From Tanytarsus gracilentus (taxonomy: Eukaryota; Arthropoda; Insecta; Diptera; Chironomidae): a DNA stretch of 64,000 nucleotides. Under the pieces are notes generated by a model, which did no database searches, was not told the DNA's origin, and saw only the letters and a program-made list of their open reading frames with translations. Position 1 is the stretch's first letter, and every line of letters begins with the position of its first letter. The stretch spans positions 716,001 through 780,000 of the forward strand of contig JAXRKN010000044.1 of assembly GCA_038502055.1 (NCBI GenBank), in the 5' to 3' direction. A program made the position numbers and the translations under genes. Below, one piece after another: positions 13,258-28,200 of the stretch.

Positions 13258-16200
13258 TTAAGTAGGTTGAGATTTTGATGCTGTTGGTGTTGTTTGCTGA
13301 GGGGCGACGAACGGTGTCCACTGCAAGCACCCCGGGTCAATTTTCAGCGTATGAAGTTTCTTCGACGCCTCTTCGTAGTCCTTTAAAATATCCTATGGGA
13401 AAATAATTTTATAAAATTAATTTGAGCTGATATGATCTCATTATTAAGTCGACAACTCCATGTCTCATAAATTGCTAATGCATTGTAATTAAATTGCAAA
13501 TATATATATGTGTGTATGAAAGTCTTGGTTAAAATATGAGCTTATTTCATGCTATATCATAGAATTGAATTATAAGCCGCCAATCACTGATGCATCACCA
13601 TGAAAGTCGCATAATAAGGCCAGTAATTTTTAGAATTTAATTTTAAAATCACGATGGGATTAAATAAATTTTTCAAGCCTCACTCACTCATCATCGTTCA
13701 GCGAACTATATTAATGGCATAAGATGATGCTCAAAGGCACGCAATTTGCGCATAAAGCCAACATGATTTTGCAGTGGCGATCGTTAAGAACTCACTTGGA
13801 AAATGAAGGGTTCAACCGTAATTGAATCGATTACCTAAGATCAATTCGAGAGAAGCTACTTAAAGTGAGGCAGAGTTGAATAGAAGAATTTTAAAGCATA
13901 CGAGCGTGATATGCTGTTGTTCGTTCGCTTCAGTAACGCGCGCAAAATTGTGTACGAGATGCTAACAACTAACAGTAGCAGTTAAAACATTATAATTAAT
14001 TTACTCATTCACTTCACTTAATTGGACTATCGCTCGAGCACCTTTGTATTTAGTCCCGACCAAACAAAAAAAAGAGAGAGCGAGCGTCTTCTTTTTTAAT
14101 AATGCCAGACTAATTTGAAATGCTTATCATTCTTTTAGCTTGTTCGCGAAAATCATCGAGTAAGAGAACATTTATTGCATTTAAACACGGACTGTGGAAC
14201 TTCAAAATGACTCTTTTTAGAGTTGAGACTAATTTCATTTTCTTTTATCTTTTTTAGTGTTTTAATAACAAAAATTTTATTAAATTGTGTCAAGTTTTAG
14301 GTTAAATATGATCAATTTTTTATAATCGAAGTAAAAATTCTGCATAATTAGGGTTATTAATTTTTAATTACTGTAGTTATTGACACTACAATAATTAAAA
14401 CAAATTTTTATGTGTCATACAAAAAAACTAGTAAATTTTTTTTTCAATTTTAAAAACGATCAACGGTGCACCCCTCAAGTCTTTTCAACATTCAAATTTT
14501 CAAATTGAATTTTCGCCTTAACACTCAAATCATTCATGATTGAGCATCGTTAAAAAGTTTTCAAGTACCTCATATCAGTTCTTCTTCGAAATAATGAGAA
14601 ATGACGTTAATTAGAAAATTTTCCAATTAATTTTACATTTATTCTCTCTCTCATATCTTCTTGCTCACTCAATAAATTCAGCAATGACTCAAAGGCATGC
14701 CCAAAAAGCAGATATTTTTTCTCATTTTGAATTTAGATTGCTTCTCGTCCATAAAAACACATAAAAGCGATTTACAGCTGTTTTTTCTCTTAAATATACA
14801 TTTTTAACTTCTATTCAGTCACTAGCAGCAATAAAAAGTGTCTCGATGCAGTGAAGGATGAGGTACAAGTGCGTTAAGCGAGGAAAAAATGTAAATTCAA
14901 TTATGAAATGTTGGCACGCATCGGTTAAGTCCGGGGCAGTGTGCACGGAAAAATTATGCTAAATGATAAATAAATGATAAATTGGTTGATCTTTAATTAA
15001 ATACACATTCGATGGAACTGCGCCCTGCAGAAGCAAATTGCAGATGGAATGGCAAGAGGGAGAGAGAGGAAAAAAGTTAAATAACCAAATTGTAAATTGC
15101 AGTGTTGAGTTCGAATTAAAAATGTTTTTCATGTTCGCCCTCCTGGTTGGTCATTTTTTAAATGTGATGTTTAAATTTTTGATATAAAATTTAAAAATTT
15201 TAAAAGCCGTTAAAATATATATTTTAAAATCCATCAATTTTAATTACTTTTTATTCCAAAAAAGAACACGCGGAATTCATATCGAAAGAAGGAAATGCAA
15301 TAATAAAGATGTGTGGTACAAATTCATAAATCATCTCGCAAAATATTTTCTTCCTTTCTGCCTTTGCATCGCGCCACATGAAATCGGAAACATTTTAGCG
15401 AGAGAAGGAGAGAAAGAACATGTAAATTACAATTCAATCTGCAAACGGTGCATCGAACACCTTTTCGCAGCACACGTCAAATTGCTTGTAGTATTTTCTC
15501 TGAAAGTGATCCGCTAAAGTGATTAAATGCAAAATTAATGAGTAAGAAGAGAGCAGAAGCTTTAAAATTGACCATGGAAACACAAATTTCATTATCGGCT
15601 TACTTCATTTTCTTCTCCTTTAAAATTTTAAATACGATGAAAAGTTTAAATTGCAAGAGAATCAATTAAAATTCCTGCACGTTGTTCTAATGGATGGGTG
15701 GCGTGAATTAGACTGCAATTTCTTCCCTCGAATTGCATGCAATCGCTTAATCGACTGAAATTTTTCATTATCCACCTTCCATTTGTGAATTTCTCCCAAA
15801 ATAAATACAAAGTAATAAATAAATTAAGAGCTTACTGGATTAAACACTGAGCATGCAATTAGATTGTGTAAAAAATTATGAGAGAATAATAAAGTGAGGC
15901 AAATGGAGTTTTTGATGGGTAAATTTTCGAGGCAATGATCATTAAGGCTCTTTACAAGTGAAATGAAAAATTAAATTAAGCTACAAGCAGTCAAAACATC
16001 ACGTTTAATCATTAATCGGCTGGCGTACCGTGGCAGTCAGAGCTTTATAACTTAATATGCGTTAACTTTTTTGTTTTGATAGAGTTCAATTGAATTATAT
16101 AGGGTGGTTATGGTCGTTATGGTTTAGAAATATGAAAGAGATTTAAAATAATTTTTTTAATCTTAATCTGTCCGATTAAACTAAATCCACTTGTTCAAAT

Positions 16201-19200
16201 TGGATTAAGATTAAAGTCAAAATTGCACCCTTTTGCTCATGATTCATAAACCCAGTTTATATGTATGTCCGAAAACAAATGTGACATTTAAAATTAAGGT
16301 CTTATCCGTTCTATGACTCGAGACAATAATTTGGCTTATTTCAACACTCACCTGCTTTTTTAAGATGATATGTTTTCCCTTCCAGTACTTCATCATTCCC
16401 AATGCTTGTAGCGTACTCACAATGTCATACGAATTGATGGCCATTTCCTATAAATGAGAGGAAAAATCATGAATCAATCAACATCTTGATGAGCGTTTTC
16501 AATATTTAATTTTTTTGCAAAAATTACGAGCATGACGTTCCAATTACGCATACTTGATGGATCCGTGAAGGCACCGGCAATAAATGTGTAAATTTTCCCT
16601 GCTGATCCATCAAGCCTTAAAGTTATTTTTCTGTTGTACTTATGTCAAAATATGTGACGGCGACGACATGAGTTGATTGAGATGGGAAATTGCATACAAT
16701 CGGATGGGGAATTTTGTATTATGTCTTATTACCTCGTCCACACGTCGAGAAACATTAACAACCGGACCACCAATTTTAGACTATAAAATCCATCATCAAG
16801 ACATATGGATGAACATTATTAAGTTATTGACCATCAATATGCTAGTTTTCATTAAAATTAACATTCTCGAGCAAGAGCAAATACCTTAACGACGACACAA
16901 ATTGCCAAGGCTTGTTTCTCATTATTGTCATGTCACTTTATTAACAAGTAGATTAAAAATTGAGAGCGGTCAGCGAGTTAGTCTCGTGTGTGATAAATTT
17001 CAAATTAATTTTATGTTGTCAAGAGAGCAAAAAAACATGTGCTATCATTATTGATAACAGCACGTGTCTTTAATTTAATTTAATTTTTAGTCAGCCGGAA
17101 AAAGGTTGTTAATCTTCTTTGTACCCTTTTCTTACATGAGGACCATGAAAATGACGGTTTATGAGAGATATTTAAATGTTGGCTTAAGGCAACGGCTTCG
17201 ATAATGTTTGCAAATTTACTAAAATTTAAATACATCTAGAGGAATTAATTGAATTTATCCCTTTAGCTTTGGTGTGGCATTAACTAACTGTCGATCATCG
17301 AAATTAGGGATAATTTAATGCATACTCGGGAGTTCTGAGTGGTCTTGTTAGAGCTTTTCAATAATTTGAAGTGAAGTTAATTTTCTTAAATTTTTGACAG
17401 GAACGCAATTAATTTACTTTTGAGTTACCTAAAAAAATGCAATTGGGCAGTTGAAAACCTTCAAATTCTTGTAATGGAATTTTAAGATTCAAATTCAAAT
17501 TTTTTTTTTAAAAAAATCCGTGAAAAATTAATATCTATATAGAAAGTAATATTTTAATTAAAAGCAGCAATAAAAACAAGATAATTCAATTTAATGCCTG
17601 ATAAAAATTCACAGTAAACGAAATAAAACTTTTAATTCTCTCATTTCTGTGCTCGTAAAAGTCCCAACCTTAGGGCATAACCGAAGTTTTATTGTCTAGT
17701 GGAAAATTCTATTTTAATTCTTTTATAAAACAAGCAATTAACTCTTGCAAGTCACTTGTGAGTGTTTTATTTTGCATAAATTCTTTATGAGTCGAAAAAA
17801 GAAGACATAAAAAAAATTGACTTTCCACCTGCCGTTTGGCATGGTCAATTGATTGAGAGTATTTAAATTGTGATATCTATATGTTGTAATTTTTATTGCA
17901 TAATGAAAATATCGCAATAAAGGGAGTGAAATTGACATCATTTAAAAATATTTAATGTGTAAAGTTTTTTTGAGTGACTTTCATAGCCATCATTATGCAT
18001 TATTACTTTGCATATATTTATGGCTTGGCATGCAATCACTAAGAAATTCTTTAGCGGTACGAAAATTAATATTATTAAATAATTTTTTATATGTATATTG
18101 ACTCTACACCGTCATCAGCATCGTGCCGCATCACAATTACACCACACGACAGATTGATACGCGCAATTATTTCACATTAATGAATAGATGGAGTGATAAG
18201 TTTTTTATAAGACGCTTTTTTCGAGGATCGATAAACTGCTCTGTAATCATTTAATTTGGGGACGAATCATCTTCAAATTATTGCCTTTGAATCTTGGCTC
18301 AAATTCAACTGTGAGCACGTGGCAGATCATTAAAATAATTTAAGGTTTTTTATTATGTTTTATGTGTTTTTTAAAAGAAAATTCAACCCCTTTGATCACC
18401 TTTAGACGTTGCAAATTTTAATGTCGATTTACTCAAGAAAAATAATCGAAAAATTCAATACAAAATAAAATATGTTCTGATCTTTAAAATTGTTGCAAGA
18501 ACACCACAAAAAACTCAAAAATAATTACCAAATATTAATTTTTCAAATTAACACTTACTTGAGAAATATCTTTGATGCTGAGAGTTCGTCCAGAATGAGA
18601 GCATAAATACGCGAGTAAAACATCTTTCCAGTAAGATCGATAAGAAATGAGACCGAGATCGGAAAGAGGCTTCTCTGGACTGCCAATTTTGCCTTCGACT
18701 CGAGTCAGTAAGTAACCTAGAAAAAGTATGAAAAAATATTTTAATTTTATGAAGAAAAAATTTTTAAAAATTGATTGGAAATCCAAGAAAATTTTATAAA
18801 AATATTCCAGAAATTTTCTAATTTATCCAAAAATAAAAAAATTCCTCGATCAACAACCAATTTGTAGTGCGAATGATCAAAAGTTCATAGATTAATTCAT
18901 GTCAAATTAAGAAACGAAAAATGTGTGAACAATTTTGTTGTCAATCATTTTTTTTATTTAAAATGTAATAAAGAAAAATTTCATCCGTAAAAAAAGAGAA
19001 CCAACTTTATCCAATAAATGTGCACTCATGCATAATCGCATGTTATACATATTTTACAATTTATCCCTCGCAGACTTAAAAAGTCGACATACGGAGGCAA
19101 AAAAGAGAAATTATAAAATTGATTATATTTTTTTCTTCTGCCGAATGCTCTTTTATTGCCATTTAATGGCGAAATTTAATTTTTAAGCAACATTAATTTC

Positions 19201-22200
19201 TCGAAATGAAAATATTTAGCATCGAGAGCAATTGTCACTTCCTGAAGTATCATTTTTATTGCCTCTTCGTTTTTTTTTTGCATTTTACGGGCGCCGACGT
19301 TGCGAATTGGCGTAGGTTAAGGTTTTTCTAGACTTTTTTTTCGTTCTCTCGTAAAAAAAAGTATGGAGCCGAAATACTAGAGTATTTTGCATATTTTATG
19401 TGCTCACAGTGCAGATGCGCAGCAATGAAAGATTAGCAAAAATACCAGACAGAATCTGTTAATTATCGTTTAGAGCTGCTAACATCATCCACATAAAAAA
19501 ATTGGTTTAGATATAATTAATGAAATTATTTTTCATTATTCGAGTTCATTTGCCTCTCGCGAGGACATTAACAAAAGCATCCCCGAGTGAAGCCCTCAAT
19601 ATGAAATTCTTTGTACCCACCAAAGTGTCTACAACCTCACTATCACATCGACAAGTTGCACACAAATGCTCGAGCGGAGGGATTTTTGCATTTTCTCCCA
19701 GCTCGACTCACACAAACCAACAATTTTCGTGCGATTGATGTGAAAAACGAGTCCTGTGAACTGAATGAAACGACGAATCTGATATTATTTTTACTCCATT
19801 CCACTCCAGACATGTCTATCCCGTTCTATTGCAAAAGTTCTTCAACCCCGAGCGGGTTTTTCACTCTGCTCACTAAAAAAATATGTGCAGTAGTCAAACG
19901 AGCTGTTCCCTCTCTCTCTATTTTCACTCATGAATAAAATCCCTGGATATTTTTTTGAAATTTGTCTACATAAAAATTTTTAAATTAAAAAAATTTATTT
20001 TATCGTAATGCATTATAATGAAAATTTTTGTCTCGACTGATGAAAGAATTTCTCCCAAAAAACATCAACAAAATCGTAAAAGTTTTTACAGACATTAAAA
20101 TTTTTCAACAGCAATTATAAAGTGGCAAAATTTTCTACATGTCTGGCATCAACATGTATCTAAATCACCCTCAACATATAAAATTGTGTTTTTTATTCAT
20201 TCAGACTCCGCGTCTACGAATCTTTACTTGATATTTTCGCTGCAGTATAAAATTAGGGGTTGTTGAGCTCCGTTTTTATGTACGAAAAATAAAATCCATA
20301 CAAATACACTCAGAAGCCATCTCATTGTGCGTGTCCTTGAGACATAGGAAGTTCATTGGCAACAGACTGACGCGAAATACAAAGGCAGCATTCTAGACAT
20401 TTTAATGTTTATTAATATTTTCGTTTATTATCTCCCAAATGAATAGAATCGTTTCAGCTTTTTTTCCTCCCAGACTCGAGACGAGTTTTTAAAATTCAAT
20501 TTCGAGTGGGGAGGGTCATTTGTGAAGGGTTTTTATTGATGTTTAAGGATTCCAATTGTTAATTTGAGTTTTTTAGTATTATTTTATGGGATTTAATTAA
20601 CATTGTTGCAAAAAAATAATTATAAAAATTAGTTCTTTGGTTAAAATAATATTAATCCAACGATTAACAATTTTAATTCAACGATTAAAAACTTTAATCC
20701 TCAGAAATAGGAATCAGATGGAAAATTAAAGAGCTGAAAATAATTAATCAACACGCATTTAATATCCTTACGAGAGTAATCAATAATGCTTCAACTCTCC
20801 ACTTAACAATGAAACCTCCCACGAAACTAATTTTCTAGTCCTCGCCATTAAAGGCTTTTGAAAAAAAAAATTAAACATGCAAGAGTTACCGCTTATTTTC
20901 GGCGCTCTCAAATGGAACATTTGTCAACGACTCCACCCGCCAAAAAAAAAAGCGAAACGCAATAAGCGAAATATTCCGCTTATACCTCATAGTGGTTCAA
21001 CGAACTCCTTCTTAATTGAAATCTTTTCTTCTTGCCCGTGCTTTTCTTTGCTAAAATCAATAACCATTCACGCGAATCTAAGTCTGATGAAAGTTTTGGA
21101 AATTCCGAAGAATTTTTAACATTTTTTTGCAAATTATTACTTAGAAGAAAAAAACCGAATGACGAATTAATTTTGAAAATATTAAAACGAACCGAAAAAA
21201 ATTTGCATTGAAAAATTGCGGCAATTCGCACCAACTTCCGTCGATTGTGACCTAAAATGTGAAGTAGAAGACTCTCGAGTTAGTGCAATGATCTTTTAAT
21301 GTTTCCTCAATTTCTTTTACACTCATAAAATTCAGCAAGAGGAAATTGGTTTAAAAGAAGAGAAATTGAATTTTTTTTCTCTCTATCTCTACCTCGTGTA
21401 TGTTTGTGCGTGTCGAAAAGGAATAATTTTTTATTTGACTTCAATAGACCGCGAATAATAATAAAAAAAATTTAAACTGCTCTTAATAAGACCTTGCAGA
21501 AATGTCTGTATATGATGCATCATTATTGTGATATCATAATTTGCTGCAAAGTGTTTCAATTATGAGAACCCATGTAACTTTAATTGAATTAATTTACGAT
21601 TAATTTGACGAGTAACAATTTCGTGTAATTTCATGATGAACATCATTTTTTGAGATGACTGTTGAATACTAATGAAAAGCATCGATAAATTTTCGGCAGC
21701 TTTCAAATTAAGAATTTATTAATAAAAAACGTATACAACAACTAATTAATTGAATTATTTTGATTTTATCCAAACTTTCAAAAAGTTTAGTCTTTTTAAA
21801 ACGCAATAAAATTTATTTCAACCGTAACTGCACAACTTTATTTCCATTTAACCTATCCGCATTATCATGTGCATCGTCTATGAGAGAAAATGGATACAGT
21901 CAAAAAAGAGTGGCGAGAGAAAGGTCATCACAGGTCACTTAAGCGTATGCTCAACAACGAAAACTTGGTGATGGTGGATCGATAAAAATGTCTCGACGTC
22001 CGAACATAAAAACAAACTAAATTTTCTCCTCTTTGTCTCGTTTTTAGCAAAAAAAAATTTATCATCAACCAAATGATGATGCTTCGATAGATTCTTTCTG
22101 TGAGATAAACGACATTTTTAGACTCGTGTACTCGATGTGTCTCGCAATACATATTTTTTTTGAACGATTTAATGTTATGAAAAATAAATAAATACATTTT

Positions 22201-25200
22201 TGCGAGTAACGCACACAATTAGGTGAAGTGGAGATAAAAATAAGATAAACAGGCGCCGGGAAAAGAACAAGACATTCATTACAATGTTGCATGTGAATTT
22301 ATGTCGGGGTTATTGATGTGTGCAGTTGGTAATATAATTGCCTTACTCAATTTTGAGTTTTAGCTTTAGAAAATTTACTTTTGATCCGAAGAATTAAATT
22401 GAATTTTAATTTAGTTAAGTTTTGTGTAGGGATCCTTAATTCACCGGTGAATGCGATTTCGGTGATCACCGGTGAATAAAATGCCGTCACCGGTGATCAC
22501 CGGTACACCGGTGACGACTTTTGACCAACATTTCTGAAGGAAAAAACTATTTTTTCGGCCATTTTGGAAGTTGTTATGGACCAATTTTTAGATACTTTTT
22601 TGGTTTCCATATAAATTATAAAGTTTAACACTAAAAAAGTTAGGTTTTTTTATTATTTGTAGAAATTTTTCTTTTTCGTTAATTGATGAATCAAACTTCA
22701 ATCTTATCAAAATATCTTTAAAATATCTCTATAAATTTTTAGGATTTTTAAAGTTTGATAAGATATCAAACTAACATGATAATTTGTTGTCTTTGAACAA
22801 ATCTTTCAAAATTCCCACTTACTAAAAAGTTTTTTCACTCATTTAAATTTTTAGTTTTTTTGGCTATGAAATTTTTTGATTATTTATCTAAAAAATTCTA
22901 AAAATTTAAATGACTGAAAAAACTTTTTGTAAGTTTCCAAATTTTGAACGAATTTTCTTAGCCATTTAATTTTGGTTTAAAAAGTTTTTAAATGTATTCT
23001 ATAATTTCTCATCAATTAAAATTTACTAGTTTAAAAAATTTTAGCTTTAAAAAAATCTCAATAAGTATAGAAAAATGTATTAATTTCGTCACCGGTGTCA
23101 CCGGACAAAAAATCGGTGATCACCGGTGACGAAAAGTTTCGGTGATCACCGGTGATCACCGTACCGGTATTCACCGTGAGGATCCCTAGTTTTGTGCCCG
23201 CCATGCTTGGCGAGGTGAAATGCTAGCTTTCAGAAGCAATGAATATAAACATTTAAATTATCATAAATTCATCATTAAAATGCATTATGATGTTTTTTAA
23301 ATTTCTTTATACATAATTATGCATAACTAGAAGGTTAAAAGATGGCAAACTGCACTTATTGAAGTCATCTCTTTAGCGTTAAAAACAGTAAAAATATTTC
23401 TTGATCAAAAATATCAAAAATCTATTGAACAAATCTTGCATCATCGAGTAGAGAAAACAATAAAAGAGAATTGTGAACATAATACAAGTGAAAAAGGTTG
23501 TTGCTAAATTTAGAACTGATTCCGTTAGGAATGAGAAAAAGCCGCATTATCCGCCTACATCATGATGATGATAAAATATTAGACGCCAATACTCTCCATT
23601 GACGCTCTTTTTCTGCGCCGATGACGTTAGTGGCTCACATCAACAGACGAACGAGCAGCAAAATAAAATGAGTGACGTATGAAGGTAGTCCGTCGATACT
23701 CATCCACCATATGGTTAATGAAATCTCAGAATTTGTATATCACTGAGATATCGATGAAGAAAAATTCCGTTTTAATGGCGATGTAGGACGAGGCATGAAA
23801 CTTTAATTTGTATTATGAGCAAAGTCAGCAGCGTTTAATAGCCAGAACGTACAAATCAAATTATCACTTTATTTCATTTTAAGAGCTGCACGTTTAAGCA
23901 TAATTTTATCCTCTTTTTTTTATTAACTACGTCAATAGTATTCCAGTCACTTTTCATGCGAAATCTGAATTTAATTCAATTAAAAATAAATTATTTGAAA
24001 GGATTTCAAAGCTCATGAAATTAAGGTCATTAAGGTATTTAGCGAAATTTCTCCCAAGCTTCAACTCGTTCAAAGATCATCCTCGATTTAGAAAGCATCA
24101 ATCAATTTTTCAAAAATCGTGGAAACTAAAATCAACTTTTGGCTGCGGCCTCGATTGACCTCTTGCGAAATTCTCTCTCTCTTCAATATCAAGAAAAAAA
24201 TCCGCCAATAATTTCCCTAATTGGGTCAATGGCAAACTAATCTTTTTTGATCAACGGCACGACGTATGGTATAATAAATGTAATGGAATGTGGTATTTTC
24301 TCTTGTTTATCATCTCTCTTTTATGCTCTTTCACTACAGAGGCTTATTTGGCTTTTCGATGGTATTTAGGTCAATTGGAGTATTCTCGTTTATGAAAAGA
24401 AGCTTCTTGTTACAAATGTACATGACAAAAAATTTAAAAGAACATTAAAATTCTTGAGGATATTTAAAGTATGGCTCGCGATAATTTGATCAGATTTTTT
24501 CTTGGGAATTTCCAAGATAACTTATGGTGAATGTTAAATCGGTTTTCATTTCGTGGGAATTAATCACGCTTAATTTTTTCTTAATTTTAATTTAATTTTT
24601 TGATCATCATAGTACTCACTAAAGTCTATCAGAAGACGGCCATATCCTTTTCGCTGTGAATAATAGAATTAATTTTGTATTAAATTTAAATGATAATTTT
24701 TATCTTACCTGATAAGGAGGTAGCGTTAGGATGCAGCTAACATTATAATTAAGAAACGAGTTTTTTTCCTGGAAAAAATAAAAAGATTTTTGCGGTTAAA
24801 TTTTAATTTGATATTAGCAAAAAAATTTGATCAAAAAAGTTTCAAAGAAAAAAAATAAGAGCATGTCATATCATGGCAGAACTAATTTACTAATTGATGG
24901 TATCACGCCGATATTTTTGAAAGCGTTAAGAAAAATCTTAGATGCCTCATTGAACATACGACGCCGACATTGGCTGATAGTCGTCATTACATTTTTAGCT
25001 TCCAATTTCTCGCCTCTAAAATAATTTTTTATGTCAGTCGGAAACGAACCAACGATGGAAAACCCCAAAATTTACCGGTAACATAATCGATTAAACATGA
25101 AAGATCTTAAATTGCGATCAATATCCAAAAATAGATGAACTTGTTTAAAATTTATTGTGTAAGTGATTAATTGGACTTTTAAAACATTTTCAGTAATATA

Positions 25201-28200
25201 ATTTAGTTGTCATCTGAGAAGTTTTGGATCCAATTATGTTGGAGGTATTGAATTAGGATTTTAAAAAAATTCATGAACCTAAATATTTTGGCATGTCTAC
25301 AACATAAATTTTGTGAATCTTTGAAACGTTTAATGCCTTACTTTTAATGTTACCAGAATAAATTGAGAATAAATCATTCCTTTATGTTTAACATTTTATG
25401 CAAACACCCTTCGAAAAAAATTATCCTAGCGAAATTTTATCATCGCAAAAAAGAAATCTTCTGAATTGAGCGAGACAGACGAGACGAAAAAGGCAATAAA
25501 CTTGTATTTTACTGATGGGAGGAATCTTTTTATTCCTTTCTTCTCTCTCCCAGCTCGAGCTAGGCAACTTTCTCATAAAATTCTGTCTCAAGTGTTTTTT
25601 TTTTGTTGCATCATGGAAGCAAAAAATATTTTTAATGTGTTGCCGATGGTTACGTCTTAGCATTTAAAAAAAAGAAATTCTTCAATACTTTGTAAGAAAG
25701 AAGAAAAATAATTGCGATTTCACCTGCGGATCAATTCATTTTTTTTAGGTATAGGAAGTTCATCAACCTTTTCCAATTTCTTCTTCTCCATCCCTCTGTC
25801 TGGCAAGCATCTCAGGTTTGACTGCTGATGCTATTATTATTTTCTCCGCTCGTGTTTCCGAAAAGAAGATTTTTTTTCGGCATTATTCCTCTGCACCCTC
25901 AACATAAAATATCTTTTGAACTTATAAAAAAGTTCTTTCTTCATGTCTGGACTATTACGGCGGGGGTATGCCAATAGACGAGGACATTTATTTCTTTTTA
26001 TCTAAATAGTTGAAATTTTTTCTCTAAAATTCCCACAATTCCGATAATGATCGTGACTCGAAAATATTTTATGACATCACATGGGAATTCTCAGAACAAT
26101 TTAAACAGCACACAAAAAACCTCTTATCAAAGTTCTCGATAAAAAAAACACTTCGATGAAGGCTTGTTTGCGTTATTGATAAGCGACTAAACTTGTTCTA
26201 ATGTTTGCTAAATATTTTCGACACATGTTACGAGATAATCTACGAAATTATATTTTACGACTCATATGAGAAAGCATGCAAACAGTGTGGAATTAAAATC
26301 CTAACAATTCAGTGCACGCATTCGCCGAAAAGAGATAATTTTTGGGGCCGCCCCGGAACAACAATTCATTAAGATTCTTTAAGCTGCTTACAATTTTCAC
26401 GTGTCGGCATTAAATTGTTTGAAGATTTCTTCAGCTAGCCGAAGCAAACCAGTTCATTACCGTTTTGTTAAATTAACACGATTTTCATGTGCAAACATAA
26501 CAGTTGCACTTTTTTAGCTTCAAAGGAAATGTTTTATTAATCCGAGCCTGTTTAGAAAAAATTTAAAATTTAAATTTAAGTACGTTAAAAATATTTTTAA
26601 AATTTTAAATATAAAAAATACGTTACAAAAATTTAAATCAATTTATTTAGCTGAGATAATAAAATCGTTTCATCTGGTGGACGTTCTTCATTTTATAAAT
26701 CGACATAATGTCTTCTTTCATCTCGGAATTTCAATGAACCCAAGCAACAAAGATTAGAAAGTTCATCAATAGCACAAACTCTCATTGCGAATTTCTTTCT
26801 CCTTTGCTTTGGAATGTGAATGGAACAAAGAAAATTTCTCTCATTTTTTTTCTTCTTGCAAGCTCTTTTTTCGTGGCGTACTATCACCTCTAAGTATCTT
26901 AACGGAGTTGAAGAAACCTTTTTTGAAGTCGAGAAATATATATGTGAAGAAAAAAGTTTATCTCTATACATAAATGAGGTGAGATCATGCACATGGACTA
27001 ACTCGCTTTTGATGACAATGATCGAAGCAACTTTTTTTATGGAGAGTGCAATATTTGTGATAGCTAGGGGTGAATAAATTTTGTGGGTAAAAGTTCATCA
27101 ACTTGAGTCGTACACTTACATAATTTCATCAAACTATCAAAAGTAAAATTGCGCATGCTATAAAGAAAACAGTACCGAAAAAGCTTTTATACTGTATAAG
27201 AGCCATTTTATATATCATTGTACCCCATCCCTATTCATTCTTGAATTGATACTGCGGGAGGGAGAGAAAAACACACATCACAGACATTCCATTTTTGCCA
27301 CCAACAGTCGCCTCAACTAATTCAAATTCACTCGAACGCTCGGTATCAAGGTCAACGTCCGAAAGAATAAAATGGCTCCATGAAACTAACATTATCCCTA
27401 TATGCCATAGCATGGTGATTGGGGGATGAGATCGAAATCATGTAGAATAGTCTCGCGCACTCTAGTATGAAAATTCTGAAGAAGCACACAATATTGAGTT
27501 GCCCCGAAAAAAAAAGTTCATTAAACTCGGTCCAAAAGAGATTTTTCATGTATGTCTGCATTTTTTTTTTTTTTTTTTTTTTTTTTTGGCGGGTTGCAAA
27601 AAAAAGTTCATTAAACTCGGTCCAAAAGAGATTTTTTCATGTATGTCTGCACTTTTTTCTCTCGGTTGGAAAATGTTATGGTGCAAAAAGTTTTTTTTTC
27701 ATATCATTAAACTTTTTTTTCGTAGACTGATAGATTTTATTGAAAAGGCTGGAAAATTTATGCGTTAAAATATATCAAAAAGCTTTTAGTTGAGGATTTT
27801 TGCAACATCACAATAATTTTCTCCTTCACCTTTTATAAAATTTCACAAAGTTTCAATCAAATTTACCGTTAAATTCTACTGAAATTTTTGTCAATTTAAA
27901 ATTTAAATAATTTAGTACCCGCAAATTTGATTCCGTCTCAGAATTATTTTAAATATTAAAGAGCCACCACCCATTATTGTGTCAATAAAGAAAGACAAAA
28001 TTGTCTCACTCTCGAACGTTTACGAATTTAACATGCTTACAAATCCACTTTACAATTCTTCTTCTTCCTTTCTTTCCAAACACACTCTACACAATTTATT
28101 TTAATATGCAAAAAGGGATGTGCATTGAAACTATATGAGCGAGTCTGAATGCGAAAATCATAATTATATTTCAAAATTTATATATGTATATATTTCCCAA

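Noticed and set aside
19520..19937. Two overlapping plus-strand frames in chameau intron 6
   Set aside because: They overlap in different frames, lack family resemblance and lie in an intron without splice support.
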